Part shown: one piece after another, positions 23,099 through 32,008 of the stretch
How positions within the stretch are numbered: the first letter of the stretch is position 1
Layout of the letters: every line of letters begins with the position of its first letter
The notes under the pieces: generated by a model
Databases searched by the model: none
What the model saw: the letters and a program-made list of their open reading frames with translations, nothing else
Told to the model about the DNA's origin: nothing
Made by a program: the position numbers and the translations under genes
NCBI GenBank assembly: GCA_964629225.1
Contig: CAZVQC010000014.1
Location: 1 to 50,708, forward strand
Source of the DNA: RUG14199 sp964629225
GTDB taxonomy: Bacteria > Bacillota > Clostridia > Oscillospirales > CAG-272
Direction: 5' to 3'
Length of the DNA: 50,708 nt

Positions 23099-24820
23099 AT
23101 GAAGGTCTCAAAACTTCTGGGAGAACGCTTCAAGGAAGCGCCCTCCGATTGCGCCATTCAAAGCCATAAGCTGATGGTAAGAGGCGGCTACATGAAGTAT
23201 GTCAGCAACGGTATCTACTCGCTTTTCACACCGGCAAAGCGCTCGTGCAAAAAGATAGAGGCTATTATCAGAGAGGAGATGGACCGAATCGACGGCCAGG
23301 AAGTCATGTTCCCCGTCGTAATGCCCGCATCCCTTTGGGAGGAATCCGGCAGATACACCGCCATAGGCTCCGAAATGGCACGCTTTACCGACAGAAACGG
23401 GAACAAGATGGTTCTCGGCATGACCCATGAAGAGGCGGCGGTCCAGCTTGCGAGAAACACCGCAAACTCCTACGCACAATACCCCTTCATGATCTACCAG
23501 ATACAGACCAAATTCAGAGACGAGCCCCGCTCCAGAGGTGGACTTATCCGTGTGCGCGAGTTCACCATGAAGGACGCCTACTCTTTCCACACTACGGTGG
23601 AGGATCTCTGCGACTACTATGACAGATGCCATGAAGCCTACGTCCGCATCTACAAGAGGGCGGGAGCGAAAAACGTTATCTCCGTCAAAGCCGACTCCGG
23701 CATGATGGGCGGAAGCATCTCCCACGAGTTCATGCTCCTCACCGACATCGGAGAGGACACCATAGCACTCTGTCCCGAATGCGGCTACCGTGCAAATATG
23801 GAAGTGGCATCCTCCGAGATCGAAAACGTGCCCGGCGAGGTAGAAGAGCTTAAAAAGATCCACACTCCGGGAGCAAAGACGATAGAAGACCTTTCAAAAT
23901 TTCTGAAGGCTGAGCCTAAGGCTTTCGGAAAAGCGGTAGTCTACCAGCGCAATGCGGATGACTCCTACGTAGTCGTCTTCATAAGAGGAGACCTTGAGGT
24001 CAATGAGACAAAACTTCGCAACTACCTGAAGGCGGAGGTCCACCCGGCGGTAGTGACCGAGGAGTCCGGCATCGTTGCGGGCTTTATCGGACCCGTGGGT
24101 ATCACCGAAAACTGCACCGTGGTATTTGACAAGTCCCTCAAGGGCATCAATTCCCTCGTCTGCGGCGCAAACGAGACCGACTACCACTATTCGGGCGTCA
24201 ACCTTGAGCGTGACGTTAAAAATGTGGAATATGCGGACGTATCGAAGATATTCGAGGGCGCGCTCTGCCCCGAATGCGGAAAGCCCACAGTCACCGTCAA
24301 GCGCGGTATTGAGGTGGGTAACATCTTCCAGCTCGGCACAAAGTACACAGAGTCCATGAACATGACTTATCTTGACCGTGACGGCGAAGCGAAAACTCCC
24401 TACATGGGATGCTACGGTATCGGTGTAGGAAGACTTCTCGCCTCCATTTGCGAGGAGAGCTGCGACGACTACGGGCCCATTTGGCCCATGTCCATCGCAC
24501 CTTGGCAGGTGGAGATCTGCAACCTCAGATGCACCGATGAGACCGTGGACTCCGTCGCAACAAAACTCTATCGGGATCTGACCGATGCGGGAGTCGAAGT
24601 GCTCTACGATGACCGTGACATCCGTCCCGGCTCCATGTTCGCAGATGCGGACCTTTTCGGCATCCCCGTAAGAGCCGTAGTCAGCCCCAAGACCTGCGAA
24701 CGTGCGGTAGTTGAGGTATCTCTCAGAGACAAGAGCCTCAAGACCGAATTCCCCATCGAAAGCGCAGCAAGCGAGATAAAAGCCCTCGTAACAAAGCTCC
24801 TTTCGGAGTTCGACATCTAA
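23099..24820 (+). CDS. proS: Prolyl-tRNA synthetase, bacterial type with editing insertion
   Basis: 573 residues, typical of the long bacterial ProRS. The class II core has motif 2 around FRDEPRSRGGLIRVREFTMK and motif 3 GCYGIGVGRLLASI. Between them is the INS editing domain (about 225-385) that hydrolyses Ala-tRNA-Pro. The C-terminal anticodon-binding domain follows. It starts with ATG after GAGGAGG, and queA follows after one base. Confidence 0.97.
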   Translation: MKVSKLLGERFKEAPSDCAIQSHKLMVRGGYMKYVSNGIYSLFTPAKRSCKKIEAIIREEMDRIDGQEVMFPVVMPASLWEESGRYTAIGSEMARFTDRNGNKMVLGMTHEEAAVQLARNTANSYAQYPFMIYQIQTKFRDEPRSRGGLIRVREFTMKDAYSFHTTVEDLCDYYDRCHEAYVRIYKRAGAKNVISVKADSGMMGGSISHEFMLLTDIGEDTIALCPECGYRANMEVASSEIENVPGEVEELKKIHTPGAKTIEDLSKFLKAEPKAFGKAVVYQRNADDSYVVVFIRGDLEVNETKLRNYLKAEVHPAVVTEESGIVAGFIGPVGITENCTVVFDKSLKGINSLVCGANETDYHYSGVNLERDVKNVEYADVSKIFEGALCPECGKPTVTVKRGIEVGNIFQLGTKYTESMNMTYLDRDGEAKTPYMGCYGIGVGRLLASICEESCDDYGPIWPMSIAPWQVEICNLRCTDETVDSVATKLYRDLTDAGVEVLYDDRDIRPGSMFADADLFGIPVRAVVSPKTCERAVVEVSLRDKSLKTEFPIESAASEIKALVTKLLSEFDI

Positions 24821-24821
24821 A

Positions 24822-25925
24822 ATGATAAAAAACGAACTTACCAAGACCGACCTCACCTTGAAGGATTTCTACTACAATCTGCCGAAGGAGCGCATCGCCC
24901 AAACTCCGGTGGAACCGAGGGACTCCTCAAGGCTGATGGTCATCGACAGAAAGACCGATACCGTCTCCCACGAAGTGTTCTCCGACATAACGAAGCACCT
25001 GAGAGCCGGGGACGTGCTGGTCATCAACGACACGAGAGTCATCCCCGCAAGGATCATCGGTGTCAGAACGGTGAGAAACGAAAACGGAGTCCCAGTTGAA
25101 ACGATGAGTACCGCGCCGGTTGAGCTGCTTCTTTTGAAGCAGAGAGAAAACGACGTCTGGGAGGCCCTTGCGGGCCCCGGGAAGCGCGCTAAAGTCGGAG
25201 ACGTTCTTTCCTTCGGGGAAGGCGCTTTAACGGCAAATATCCTTGAAATTTTAAGCGAGGGGGGCATTCGGCTCGTCCGCTTCACCCCGGACAGAACTCG
25301 CTTTGACAATGTGATGGCGGCGCTTCATGAATGCGGCACCATGCCACTGCCTCCCTACATCACCGAAAAGCTTGAGGATGCCGAGCGGTATCAGACTGTC
25401 TACTCAAGGTGCGAAGGCTCGGCGGCAGCTCCCACAGCAGGCCTTCACTTCACAAACGAGCTTCTTGAAAAAGTAAGGATCATGGGTGTCAAGGTAGTTC
25501 CGGTTTTGCTCCACGTGGGACTCGGCACTTTCCGCCCGGTGAAGGAAGAACACATTAGCGACCACGAGATGCACTCCGAGCACATCGAAGTGACAAGGGA
25601 AGCCTGTGACACCGTCAACGAATGCCGAAAGAACGGCGGCAGGATCATCGCCGTCGGAACGACCTCCTGCAGAACTCTTGAAAGCGCCGCAGATGAGAAC
25701 GGCATCCTTCACCCGGTCTGCACGGACACCGGCATCTTCATCTATCCCGGCTACAGATTCAAAGCCGTGGATGCCCTCATAACCAACTTCCACCTTCCCG
25801 AAAGCACCCTTCTTATGCTCGTCTCCGCCTTCTGGGACAGAGAGAAGATGCTGGGAGCCTATCGGACGGCAGTCAAGGAGAACTACAGATTCTTCTCCTT
25901 TGGAGACGCTATGTTCATTGAATAA
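24822..25925 (+). CDS. queA: S-adenosylmethionine:tRNA ribosyltransferase-isomerase
   Basis: 367 residues. It catalyses formation of epoxyqueuosine in tRNA, using the ribosyl group of SAM. It shows the family N-terminus FYYNLPKERIAQTP, VLVINDTRVIPARI, the GSAAAPTAGLHFT motif and LITNFHLPESTLLMLVSAF near the end. One base separates it from proS. The nearest GGAG lies inside proS and is rather far, so translation is probably coupled. Other queuosine genes are not in the window. Confidence 0.97.
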   Translation: MIKNELTKTDLTLKDFYYNLPKERIAQTPVEPRDSSRLMVIDRKTDTVSHEVFSDITKHLRAGDVLVINDTRVIPARIIGVRTVRNENGVPVETMSTAPVELLLLKQRENDVWEALAGPGKRAKVGDVLSFGEGALTANILEILSEGGIRLVRFTPDRTRFDNVMAALHECGTMPLPPYITEKLEDAERYQTVYSRCEGSAAAPTAGLHFTNELLEKVRIMGVKVVPVLLHVGLGTFRPVKEEHISDHEMHSEHIEVTREACDTVNECRKNGGRIIAVGTTSCRTLESAADENGILHPVCTDTGIFIYPGYRFKAVDALITNFHLPESTLLMLVSAFWDREKMLGAYRTAVKENYRFFSFGDAMFIE

Positions 25926-26039
25926 TAGCGTTTCCGATCGGTAATGAGAAACCGATGTTTCATGACAGGCCCGACGGCAGTGTGCCTGTCAAATAATTCC
26001 TTTTATCTGTTAATGAAAGATCAAGCAGAAACGGACAAT
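25926..26039 (+). other. Tandem hairpins after queA
   Basis: Two stems stand between queA and its terminator: ATCGGT/ACCGAT with an 8-base loop, and TGACAGGC/GCCTGTCA with a 13-base loop followed by AAATAATTCC. Neither matches a riboswitch I know. Confidence 0.35.
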
Positions 26040-26067
26040 AAAAAACACGGGTCTCCCCGTGTTTTTT
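26040..26067. terminator. Bidirectional terminator between queA and the fumarate reductase operon
   Basis: A 12-bp stem AAAAAACACGGG/CCCGTGTTTTTT with a TCTC loop. T-rich on both strands, so it ends the rightward queA transcript and the 11.5 kb leftward operon. Confidence 0.85.
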
Positions 26068-26087
26068 GTTGTCCGTCTTTCAGCCGG

Positions 26088-26423
26088 TCAGTTGCTCTTT
26101 ACCGCGCTGCTTTCCGCCAGCTCATCCAGTTTCTTATTTCTGAAGTAGAGACAGATATCGATGCCTATCTCGATGAAGTTCAGCACGTAGAAAGCAAAAG
26201 CGAGGTAGAAGAGGGCGTTCTGCGCTTCGGTAGCTGTGATGACTTGGATGATCTTTCTCGCAATACCGAATGCGTAACCGATGAAAAGGAACACCTCGAA
26301 AAAGAGGCTCTTGCCCTTGGCAGTGCGGGAGACGATGGATTTTCTGATGGATATGGGCCATGAAAGGCCGAAGCAGAATATCGTCAGCGCTTCAAAAAGA
26401 TCGATTATCATTTTTATGCTCAT
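26088..26423 (-). CDS. Small membrane protein, PQ-loop-like, last gene of the fumarate reductase operon
   Basis: 111 residues with three hydrophobic segments (about 7-25, 42-58 and 70-92) and a short charged tail. The segment FGLSWPISIRKSIVSRTAKGKSLFF has the look of half a PQ-loop repeat. Such short proteins are known in Clostridia without function. It starts 18 bases after the frdA stop with an AAGGAAAG site and shares the terminator, so it belongs to the operon. It could be a passenger or a membrane attachment point for an otherwise soluble complex. It lacks the haem-ligand pattern of classical FrdC/FrdD. Confidence 0.75.
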   Translation of the reverse strand: MSIKMIIDLFEALTIFCFGLSWPISIRKSIVSRTAKGKSLFFEVFLFIGYAFGIARKIIQVITATEAQNALFYLAFAFYVLNFIEIGIDICLYFRNKKLDELAESSAVKSN

Positions 26424-26441
26424 TTTTTCTCAACTTTCCTT

Positions 26442-28040
26442 TCAGTTTTTACGGCGATAATCGGGAAGCAGCATGGGGGATACCTTATCGGTCTCAATGC
26501 CTGCGGCCTCTCTTTCCGCATCAAATCTTGCAATGTGTTCAAGGGTCAGTTTTCCGACCGTGGCAGTCTTAGCGCTTGCCGCCGCATTCTTGCCGGCGTT
26601 TCTGCCGAATACGATAACGTCAAGCAGGGAGTTGCCCATCAGCCTGTTTCTGCCGTGGATACCGCCAACTGCCTCTCCCGCAACGAAGAGATTCTCAACG
26701 TTGGTGGTCATGCCGTTGACGTCAATGTCAAGGCCGCCGTTCTGGTAATGAAGCGTTGGATAGACGAGGATCGGCTCCTTGCGGATGTCGATACCGTAGC
26801 TTTCGAACATCCTCATCATGGCGGGAATTCGCTTTTCTATCGTTCCCTCTCCGCCGATCTTCTCAATCATCGGAGTGTCGAGCCAAACTGCCTTGCCGTT
26901 TCCGGTATCGACTCCTTCATCCCTGTCGGAGCATTCGCGAATTATGGAAGCCGCCGCAACGTCACGGGTCTCAAGAGGATGCATAAATACCGTTCCGTCA
27001 CGGTTGATGAGCTTCGCTCCGAGAGAGCGGACCTTTTCGGTGACGAGAGCGCCGAATATCTGTTGCGGATATGCTGCACCGGTGGGGTGGTACTGCAGTG
27101 TGTCTGCATAGAGCAGCTTGGCACCGACTCGGTATCCCAACACGAGTCCGTCGGCGGTAGCTCCGTAGTGATTGGATGTGGGGAATCCCTGATAGTGCAT
27201 TCTTCCCGCACCGCCGGTAGCGATGACCACCGTCTTTGCACGGGCGACCATCAGCTCGCCGGTCTCCATGTTCATGAGCACCGCACCTGCGGCTTTGCCG
27301 TTTTCGTCAAGAATGAGTTCAACTGCAGAGGTGAAATCTATCACCGGAATGCCTCGGTTGAGCACCTCATCACGGAGAGTTCGCATTATCTCGGCGCCAG
27401 AATAGTCTTTCGCCGCGTGCATCCTCTTCCTTGAGGTACCGCCGCCGTGGGTGGTTATCATAGTTCCGTCGGGAGCCTTGTCAAATTCAACGCCCAGATC
27501 GTTCAACCACTCAATAGCCTCGGGAGCATCGCACACAAGTTTGGCAAGAAGCTCTCTCTTGGCGGCGTAGTGACCGCCACCGAAGGCATCTACAAAATGG
27601 ATAGCGGGTGAGTCGTTGGGCTTGTCGGCAGCCTGAATGCCGCCTTCCGCCATCATGGTATTGGCATCTCCCAAGCGGAGCTTCGTCACGATCATGGCGC
27701 TTGCCCCGGCATTGTCCGCTTCGATAGCCGCGGAAGCACCTGCTCCGCCGCCGCCGATAATAAGGACGTCCACATCGTATCTCACGTCGCAAAGATCCAC
27801 GTCATCTGCTTTTATGCGGCTGTTGGCCTGCAACATATCGCAAAGCTCGTGGGGGACCTTTTCACCCTTGTTGGGGCCGATCTTCAATGTGGAGAACTCA
27901 CTCTTCTTATAGTCGGGATGGTACGCCGCCAAAAGCGCATCCTTTTCGTCCGCAGTCATGCGGACAGGCTCATAGGCGATGTTCGCTTCTCTTGCCGCTT
28001 CCACCGCCTTCAGCGATCCTTCAAAATTTTCCGGGTACAT
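26442..28040 (-). CDS. frdA: Fumarate reductase flavoprotein subunit, non-covalent FAD type
   Basis: 532 residues, SdhA/FrdA/NadB superfamily. An unusual 88-residue N-terminal extension precedes the FAD Rossmann motif GGGGAG (96-101). Catalytic residues of fumarate reductases are visible: LQYHPTG, the proton-donor Arg in ETRDVAAAS, His in TLHYQNGG and Arg in HGRNRLMGNSLLD. The His that binds FAD covalently in E. coli FrdA is Asn127 here (DANTMMAEGG), so FAD should be non-covalent, as in thiol:fumarate reductase TfrA and aspartate oxidase. It reduces fumarate to succinate with electrons from FrdB. ATG after GGAGG, 13 bases after frdB. Confidence 0.85.
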   Translation of the reverse strand: MYPENFEGSLKAVEAAREANIAYEPVRMTADEKDALLAAYHPDYKKSEFSTLKIGPNKGEKVPHELCDMLQANSRIKADDVDLCDVRYDVDVLIIGGGGAGASAAIEADNAGASAMIVTKLRLGDANTMMAEGGIQAADKPNDSPAIHFVDAFGGGHYAAKRELLAKLVCDAPEAIEWLNDLGVEFDKAPDGTMITTHGGGTSRKRMHAAKDYSGAEIMRTLRDEVLNRGIPVIDFTSAVELILDENGKAAGAVLMNMETGELMVARAKTVVIATGGAGRMHYQGFPTSNHYGATADGLVLGYRVGAKLLYADTLQYHPTGAAYPQQIFGALVTEKVRSLGAKLINRDGTVFMHPLETRDVAAASIIRECSDRDEGVDTGNGKAVWLDTPMIEKIGGEGTIEKRIPAMMRMFESYGIDIRKEPILVYPTLHYQNGGLDIDVNGMTTNVENLFVAGEAVGGIHGRNRLMGNSLLDVIVFGRNAGKNAAASAKTATVGKLTLEHIARFDAEREAAGIETDKVSPMLLPDYRRKN

Positions 28041-28053
28041 TACGGCATCCTCC

Positions 28054-28728
28054 TTACTTCTCGATCTCTCTGTTGTTGTAGAGTTCCTTCATTTCCTCAA
28101 TGGGCTTCTGCATCAAGGCCTCCATGAGATCCTTGAAGGTGCCGTCATTGATCTCCTTGACACGGTCTTCGAGATGACCGCACTTGGGAGCGAGGTACTT
28201 TCCGTTGAGACGTCTTGCAAGCATTGCCACCTGGGGGTGAGAAATACCGGCCGGGCAACGGGAGGAGCAAACTCCACACATCACACAGTCAAATGATTCC
28301 TCGGCGCACTTGTCGAATTCTCCCCGCTGAGCGTAAGCGATGTACTGCATCACGTTGAGGCTCTGGGTACAGCTCTTGGTGCAGGCATTGCATCCCACAC
28401 AAGCGTAGATCTCCGGGTAGAGCTGCATCATTATCTGTTCCGTGGGTCTTACCTTTTCAATATCGTAGACCTGCTTTACGAGGGGAAAGAAGGGGAGAGT
28501 CGCAACGTACATTCCCTCCTCCACCTTAGTCTGGCAGGCGAGGCAGGTCTTCAACTCACGGTCGCCCTTGATACGGTAGATAGTGGCGCAGGCGCCGCAA
28601 AATCCGTTACGGCATCCACAGCCACGAACAAGCTGATAGCCTGCGTACTCCATTGCCCGCATGATGGTGAGGTCATCCGGAACACTGTAGCGCTTACCGA
28701 ACAGAAAAACATTGACCATTTTTTCCAT
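28054..28728 (-). CDS. frdB: Fumarate reductase iron-sulfur subunit
   Basis: 224 residues, SdhB/FrdB-like. The N-terminal ferredoxin domain has C39, C44, C47 and C62 for a [2Fe-2S] cluster. The C-terminal half has two CxxCxxCxxxC sets, CVGCNACTKSC (about 109-119) and CVMCGVCSSRCPAG (about 147-160). The second resembles a [4Fe-4S] rather than the [3Fe-4S] pattern of membrane Frd. In the methanogen thiol:fumarate reductase TfrB, this module is fused to a CCG domain. Here the CCG protein is the separate HdrB. It is the expected electron wire between HdrB/HdrC and FrdA. Confidence 0.85.
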   Translation of the reverse strand: MEKMVNVFLFGKRYSVPDDLTIMRAMEYAGYQLVRGCGCRNGFCGACATIYRIKGDRELKTCLACQTKVEEGMYVATLPFFPLVKQVYDIEKVRPTEQIMMQLYPEIYACVGCNACTKSCTQSLNVMQYIAYAQRGEFDKCAEESFDCVMCGVCSSRCPAGISHPQVAMLARRLNGKYLAPKCGHLEDRVKEINDGTFKDLMEALMQKPIEEMKELYNNREIEK

Positions 28729-28746
28729 TTTCCATTCTCCTTATCA

Positions 28747-29580
28747 TCAATATTCGTCGGGAAGCTCGTCAAGCTCATCGCAACGGAACACAGGGCCATC
28801 CTTGCAGACGTACTTTGCTCCGATATTGCACCTGCCGCACTTTCCGATGCCGCACTTCATCCTCAGTTCCATGGTCGTGTAGACCTGGGTCTTGTCGAAT
28901 CCAAGCTCCTGCAGTCCCGCAAGAGTGAATTTTATCATTATCGGAGGGCCGCAGAGAACGGCGATCTTATCCGTCGAGAAGCCGAGCTCCTTGACGTAAT
29001 TGGGAACGAATCCCACGTGGCCGTCCCATTCGGGCTGTTCACGGTCGATGGTGAGGTGGACGTGGACATTTGCGTCCTTTGACCACTCCTCGATTATCTC
29101 TCTGTAGTCCACAAGGTCCTGCATACTGCGGGAACCGTAGACTATGTCGATCTTGCCGTAACGGTCACGGTAATGGCGACAGTAATTGATAACGGAACGA
29201 AGAGGAGCAAGTCCGATACCGCCGGCGATAAAGAGCATATCGTGTCCGGCAAATTCGTCATCCACCGGGAAGGGGCGGCCGTAGGGGCCTCTGATAGTTA
29301 TCTCTTGACCTACTTCCATGGAGTGGAGCCACTCGGTAACGCAACCGCATTTTTTGATGGAGAACTCCATGAATTCGGTATTTGTCGGAGAAGAGGTGAT
29401 AGAAAACATAGCCTCACCGACTCCCGGGATCGAAAGCATCGCACACTGCCCCGGCTTGTGATCAAAGGCCTTTTTGCCGTCGGGAGTGACGACACGGAAG
29501 GTCTTCACGTCGGGAGTGTCGATCCTAATGTCCGTTACGACACCGATCTTCGGGATAAGGGGTTCATTCATATCAACCAT
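28747..29580 (-). CDS. floxA: FAD/NAD-binding oxidoreductase with C-terminal [2Fe-2S] site (FloxA / AsrB / PyrK-like)
   Basis: 277 residues of the ferredoxin-NADP reductase family. It has an FAD-binding barrel (about 1-100), an NAD-binding domain with IAGGIGLAPLRSVI and CGPPIMIKF, and a terminal cluster CGIGKCGRC plus a later Cys, as in PyrK and AsrB. This is the expected NADH entry point. Gene order next to two [4Fe-4S] proteins, an MvhD-like protein and HdrABC matches the Flox-Hdr complex described from Desulfovibrio. ATG after GGAGG. Its start overlaps the preceding stop by 8 bases. Confidence 0.85.
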   Translation of the reverse strand: MVDMNEPLIPKIGVVTDIRIDTPDVKTFRVVTPDGKKAFDHKPGQCAMLSIPGVGEAMFSITSSPTNTEFMEFSIKKCGCVTEWLHSMEVGQEITIRGPYGRPFPVDDEFAGHDMLFIAGGIGLAPLRSVINYCRHYRDRYGKIDIVYGSRSMQDLVDYREIIEEWSKDANVHVHLTIDREQPEWDGHVGFVPNYVKELGFSTDKIAVLCGPPIMIKFTLAGLQELGFDKTQVYTTMELRMKCGIGKCGRCNIGAKYVCKDGPVFRCDELDELPDEY

Positions 29581-30598
29581 TTTTCTTACCTCCGAGTTTT
29601 TTCATTACTTTCACGATGTTCATCTGGATAGGACATTTGGAAAGACATCTTCCGCATCCGACACAGGAGAACAGTCCGTCATTGTTGGTGGGATAGTAGA
29701 CCAGCTTATGCATGAAGCGCTGACGGAAGCGTTCCATCTGGGTAAGTCTCGGCTGACCTGCCGACATCTTCGTAAAGTCGGAGTACATACAGGAATCCCA
29801 ACAACGGAATCTCTTTACTCCGTTTCCGGTGTTGAAGTCCTTGATATCGTAGCACTGGCAGGTGGGGCAGACAAAGGTGCAGGTGCCGCATCCGAGGCAG
29901 GACTCGGAAAGCCCCTTCCATTCGGGGGCGTTGAAGAACTCCTCGGTCTTTCCGGCTCCGAAGGAATCGGACGTGAGACTCGCAAGGGGAAGCCGACCGA
30001 GGCGCTCCTTTATCACTTCCTTTGCGCCGTATGCAGCTGCACTGTCAGCCTCTTCCGTAACGGAGGAAAGTCTTTCAAGAAGTCTCTCTCCCTTTTCGGT
30101 CTTGGCTTCAAGATAGAGAGCACCGTCCGCCTTTATGCAGGACACGTCTCCCTCAGGGCTTGATGCATCGATGCCGAAGGTGCCGCAGAAGCAGGTCTCC
30201 GAGGGACGCTCGCAAGCGAGAGATACTATCACTCCATGCTCACGTCTGTTCTTATAGTAGGTATCAACCGGCGCCGAAAGAAAGACTCTGTCTAAAATGT
30301 CAAAGCTGCGAACGTCGCAGGCACGGACTCCGAAAATGACGAAATCCTCACATTCCTCTCTTATGTCATCGACCCGGATCTTCTTACCTTCCACCTTGAA
30401 ATCCACAAGATTCTCGGTCTGGGGGAAGAAAAAGTCCTTTGCGCTTCTTACGGTATTCAGAGAATCGGAAAGAGCCATTCCCTCTTCCCATCTCTCATAT
30501 TTCGCCCCCGCCGCAGTGTCAACGGGAAGGTAGAGGGCTTCGTTTTTTGCGATCTCGGAGAACAGATCTCCAAGTTTTGAAATGGCTATCTTACGCAT
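29573..30598 (-). CDS. floxB: [4Fe-4S] electron-transfer subunit (FloxB / AsrA-like)
   Basis: 341 residues. The N-terminal two thirds carry FGVRACDVRSF and CFCGTFG segments typical of AsrA and related hydrogenase subunits. The C-terminal third has two ferredoxin clusters, CLGCGTCTFVCPTCQC and CVGCGRCLSKCP. No sulfite reductase AsrC gene is present, so the AsrA/B resemblance does not mean sulfite reduction. It probably passes electrons from FloxA onward. The ATG at 30598 with a GAGGTGG site is preferred to a GTG three codons earlier. It overlaps floxC by 8 bases. Confidence 0.78.
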   Translation of the reverse strand: MRKIAISKLGDLFSEIAKNEALYLPVDTAAGAKYERWEEGMALSDSLNTVRSAKDFFFPQTENLVDFKVEGKKIRVDDIREECEDFVIFGVRACDVRSFDILDRVFLSAPVDTYYKNRREHGVIVSLACERPSETCFCGTFGIDASSPEGDVSCIKADGALYLEAKTEKGERLLERLSSVTEEADSAAAYGAKEVIKERLGRLPLASLTSDSFGAGKTEEFFNAPEWKGLSESCLGCGTCTFVCPTCQCYDIKDFNTGNGVKRFRCWDSCMYSDFTKMSAGQPRLTQMERFRQRFMHKLVYYPTNNDGLFSCVGCGRCLSKCPIQMNIVKVMKKLGGKKNG

Positions 30599-31583
30599 CG
30601 TTTCCACCTCTTTTCACTACATCGCCGGGCTCGATATCACCGGTAGTGTAGTTAACGGTGGGCGCACGGCTGCCGACCTCTGCACCCGCCTGATACTCCC
30701 CGTAGAAGGAATCGATATCCTTGATGAACTTGCGGTTCAACAGATGGAGCGGAATATGCTGGGGGCAGACACGGGAGCACTCGCCGCAGTCGGTACAACG
30801 CCCCGCCACGTGGAATGCACGGATGATGTGGAACATCTTCTCCTCAAACTCGTTTGCTGCCGCCTTGTTTTCAACGCCGGAGTTCGGGTTGTCAAAAACG
30901 CATTTTTCGCAGGTGCAAGCAGGGCACACGTCTCTGCAGGCATTGCATCTGATGCAACGGGACAACTCTCCCTGCCAAAAAGCGAAGCGCTCATCGGCAG
31001 TCATCTTTTCTATTTTTTTCACCTCATCGAATCTGGAAGAGTCAAGCACTTCCCCGTCATCTCCGAGAAGCTTGTCATATGCGACGTGCTTTTTGGATTT
31101 GCAATTTTTGCAACGCTCGGAAAGAAGAGCATCACGGTCAAATTCAAGAGTGCCGTCATAAAGAGTCTCTATTCTGACCTTGTCACTGCCGCATTCGATC
31201 TTAAGGATCCCCTCGGCGGCAGCCTTGACATCGGAAACACCGATCATTCCGTTGCAGGGCACGCCCACGGCAAATACCTTCTCACGGTCAAAGCGGTGCT
31301 CCGTTAAGAGCTGGTTGAAACTGTAGGTGTCGCAGGGCTTCAAGAACACAAGGACCCGTCCCCCGCCATTTTGAGTTTCTTTTACGAGATATTTTGAAAA
31401 GTTCGCTCCGCAAAGATCGTTCCAAACGAATCCTTTCTCAAGCTCCGACGGATCGTGAAAAACTGCCGGCGTTATGTCGTAGTCGAACTCACCCGCCTTC
31501 CAACCGAGAACACGGTCCACCGTGCCGTCGGAAAGAAGCGCCGTCGCCCTCGCCACAAGAGCATCGCGTGTTATTTCTTGCAT
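30591..31583 (-). CDS. floxC: [4Fe-4S] electron-transfer subunit (FloxC-like)
   Basis: 330 residues, similar in plan to its downstream neighbour. The N-terminal domain has FLKPCDTYSFNQLL and VGVPCNGMIG, reminiscent of F420-hydrogenase beta-like proteins. A CKNC motif lies in the middle. Two C-terminal ferredoxin clusters are CIRCNACRDVCPACTCEKC and CTDCGECSRVCPQH. It likely links FloxB to the MvhD-like protein. ATG after GGAGG. It overlaps the mvhD-like gene by 13 bases. The B and C labels of the two related subunits could be swapped. Confidence 0.75.
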   Translation of the reverse strand: MQEITRDALVARATALLSDGTVDRVLGWKAGEFDYDITPAVFHDPSELEKGFVWNDLCGANFSKYLVKETQNGGGRVLVFLKPCDTYSFNQLLTEHRFDREKVFAVGVPCNGMIGVSDVKAAAEGILKIECGSDKVRIETLYDGTLEFDRDALLSERCKNCKSKKHVAYDKLLGDDGEVLDSSRFDEVKKIEKMTADERFAFWQGELSRCIRCNACRDVCPACTCEKCVFDNPNSGVENKAAANEFEEKMFHIIRAFHVAGRCTDCGECSRVCPQHIPLHLLNRKFIKDIDSFYGEYQAGAEVGSRAPTVNYTTGDIEPGDVVKRGGNDA

Positions 31584-32008
31584 CTCAGATCCTCCAATCT
31601 CTTGTTTTCACCGAGCGCAGCTACCGTTTCGGCAAAATCGTTCATCGTGGCCGCAAACTTTGCGCCCTCTGCCGCACTGACCCATTCGACTCTGGTGCGT
31701 TCCTTTTCTATGCCCAGATAGTCAAGCATGGAGAACAGAAGCGCCATTCTGCGGCGTGTGTAGTAATTTCCCGATGTATAGTGGCAGTCTCCTGGATGAC
31801 ATCCGCAAATGATGACTCCGTCCGCTCCGCGCTGAAACGCACGGAGAATGAACATGGGATTGACTCTGCAGGAGCAGGGGACTCTGATGATCTTGACGTC
31901 TGCGGGGTAATTGAGTCTGTTATTGCCCGCAAGATCGGCGCCCGCGTAGGAGCACCAGTTACAGCAGAACGCCACTATAAGCGGCTTATATCCGTCATTT
32001 ACTTGCAT
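31571..32008 (-). CDS. floxD: MvhD/FloxD-like [2Fe-2S] adaptor protein
   Basis: 145 residues of the MvhD family. It begins with PLIVAFCCNWCSYAGADLAG and contains VPCSCRVNPMFILRAFQRGADGVIICGCHPGDCHY, the cysteine signature of MvhD. In methanogens MvhD connects the hydrogenase MvhAG to HdrA, and in Flox-Hdr it connects the NADH-oxidising part. It starts with ATG at 32008 after GGAGG and overlaps the end of hdrA by 10 bases. The overlap suggests equal expression of the two. Confidence 0.9.
   Translation of the reverse strand: MQVNDGYKPLIVAFCCNWCSYAGADLAGNNRLNYPADVKIIRVPCSCRVNPMFILRAFQRGADGVIICGCHPGDCHYTSGNYYTRRRMALLFSMLDYLGIEKERTRVEWVSAAEGAKFAATMNDFAETVAALGENKRLEDLRCKK

Noticed and set aside
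29573..30598. Assimilatory sulfite reductase subunit A/B reading of floxB/floxA
   Set aside because: Subunits resemble AsrA and AsrB, but no AsrC with sirohaem motif is present, and the neighbours are HdrABC, MvhD and FrdAB.
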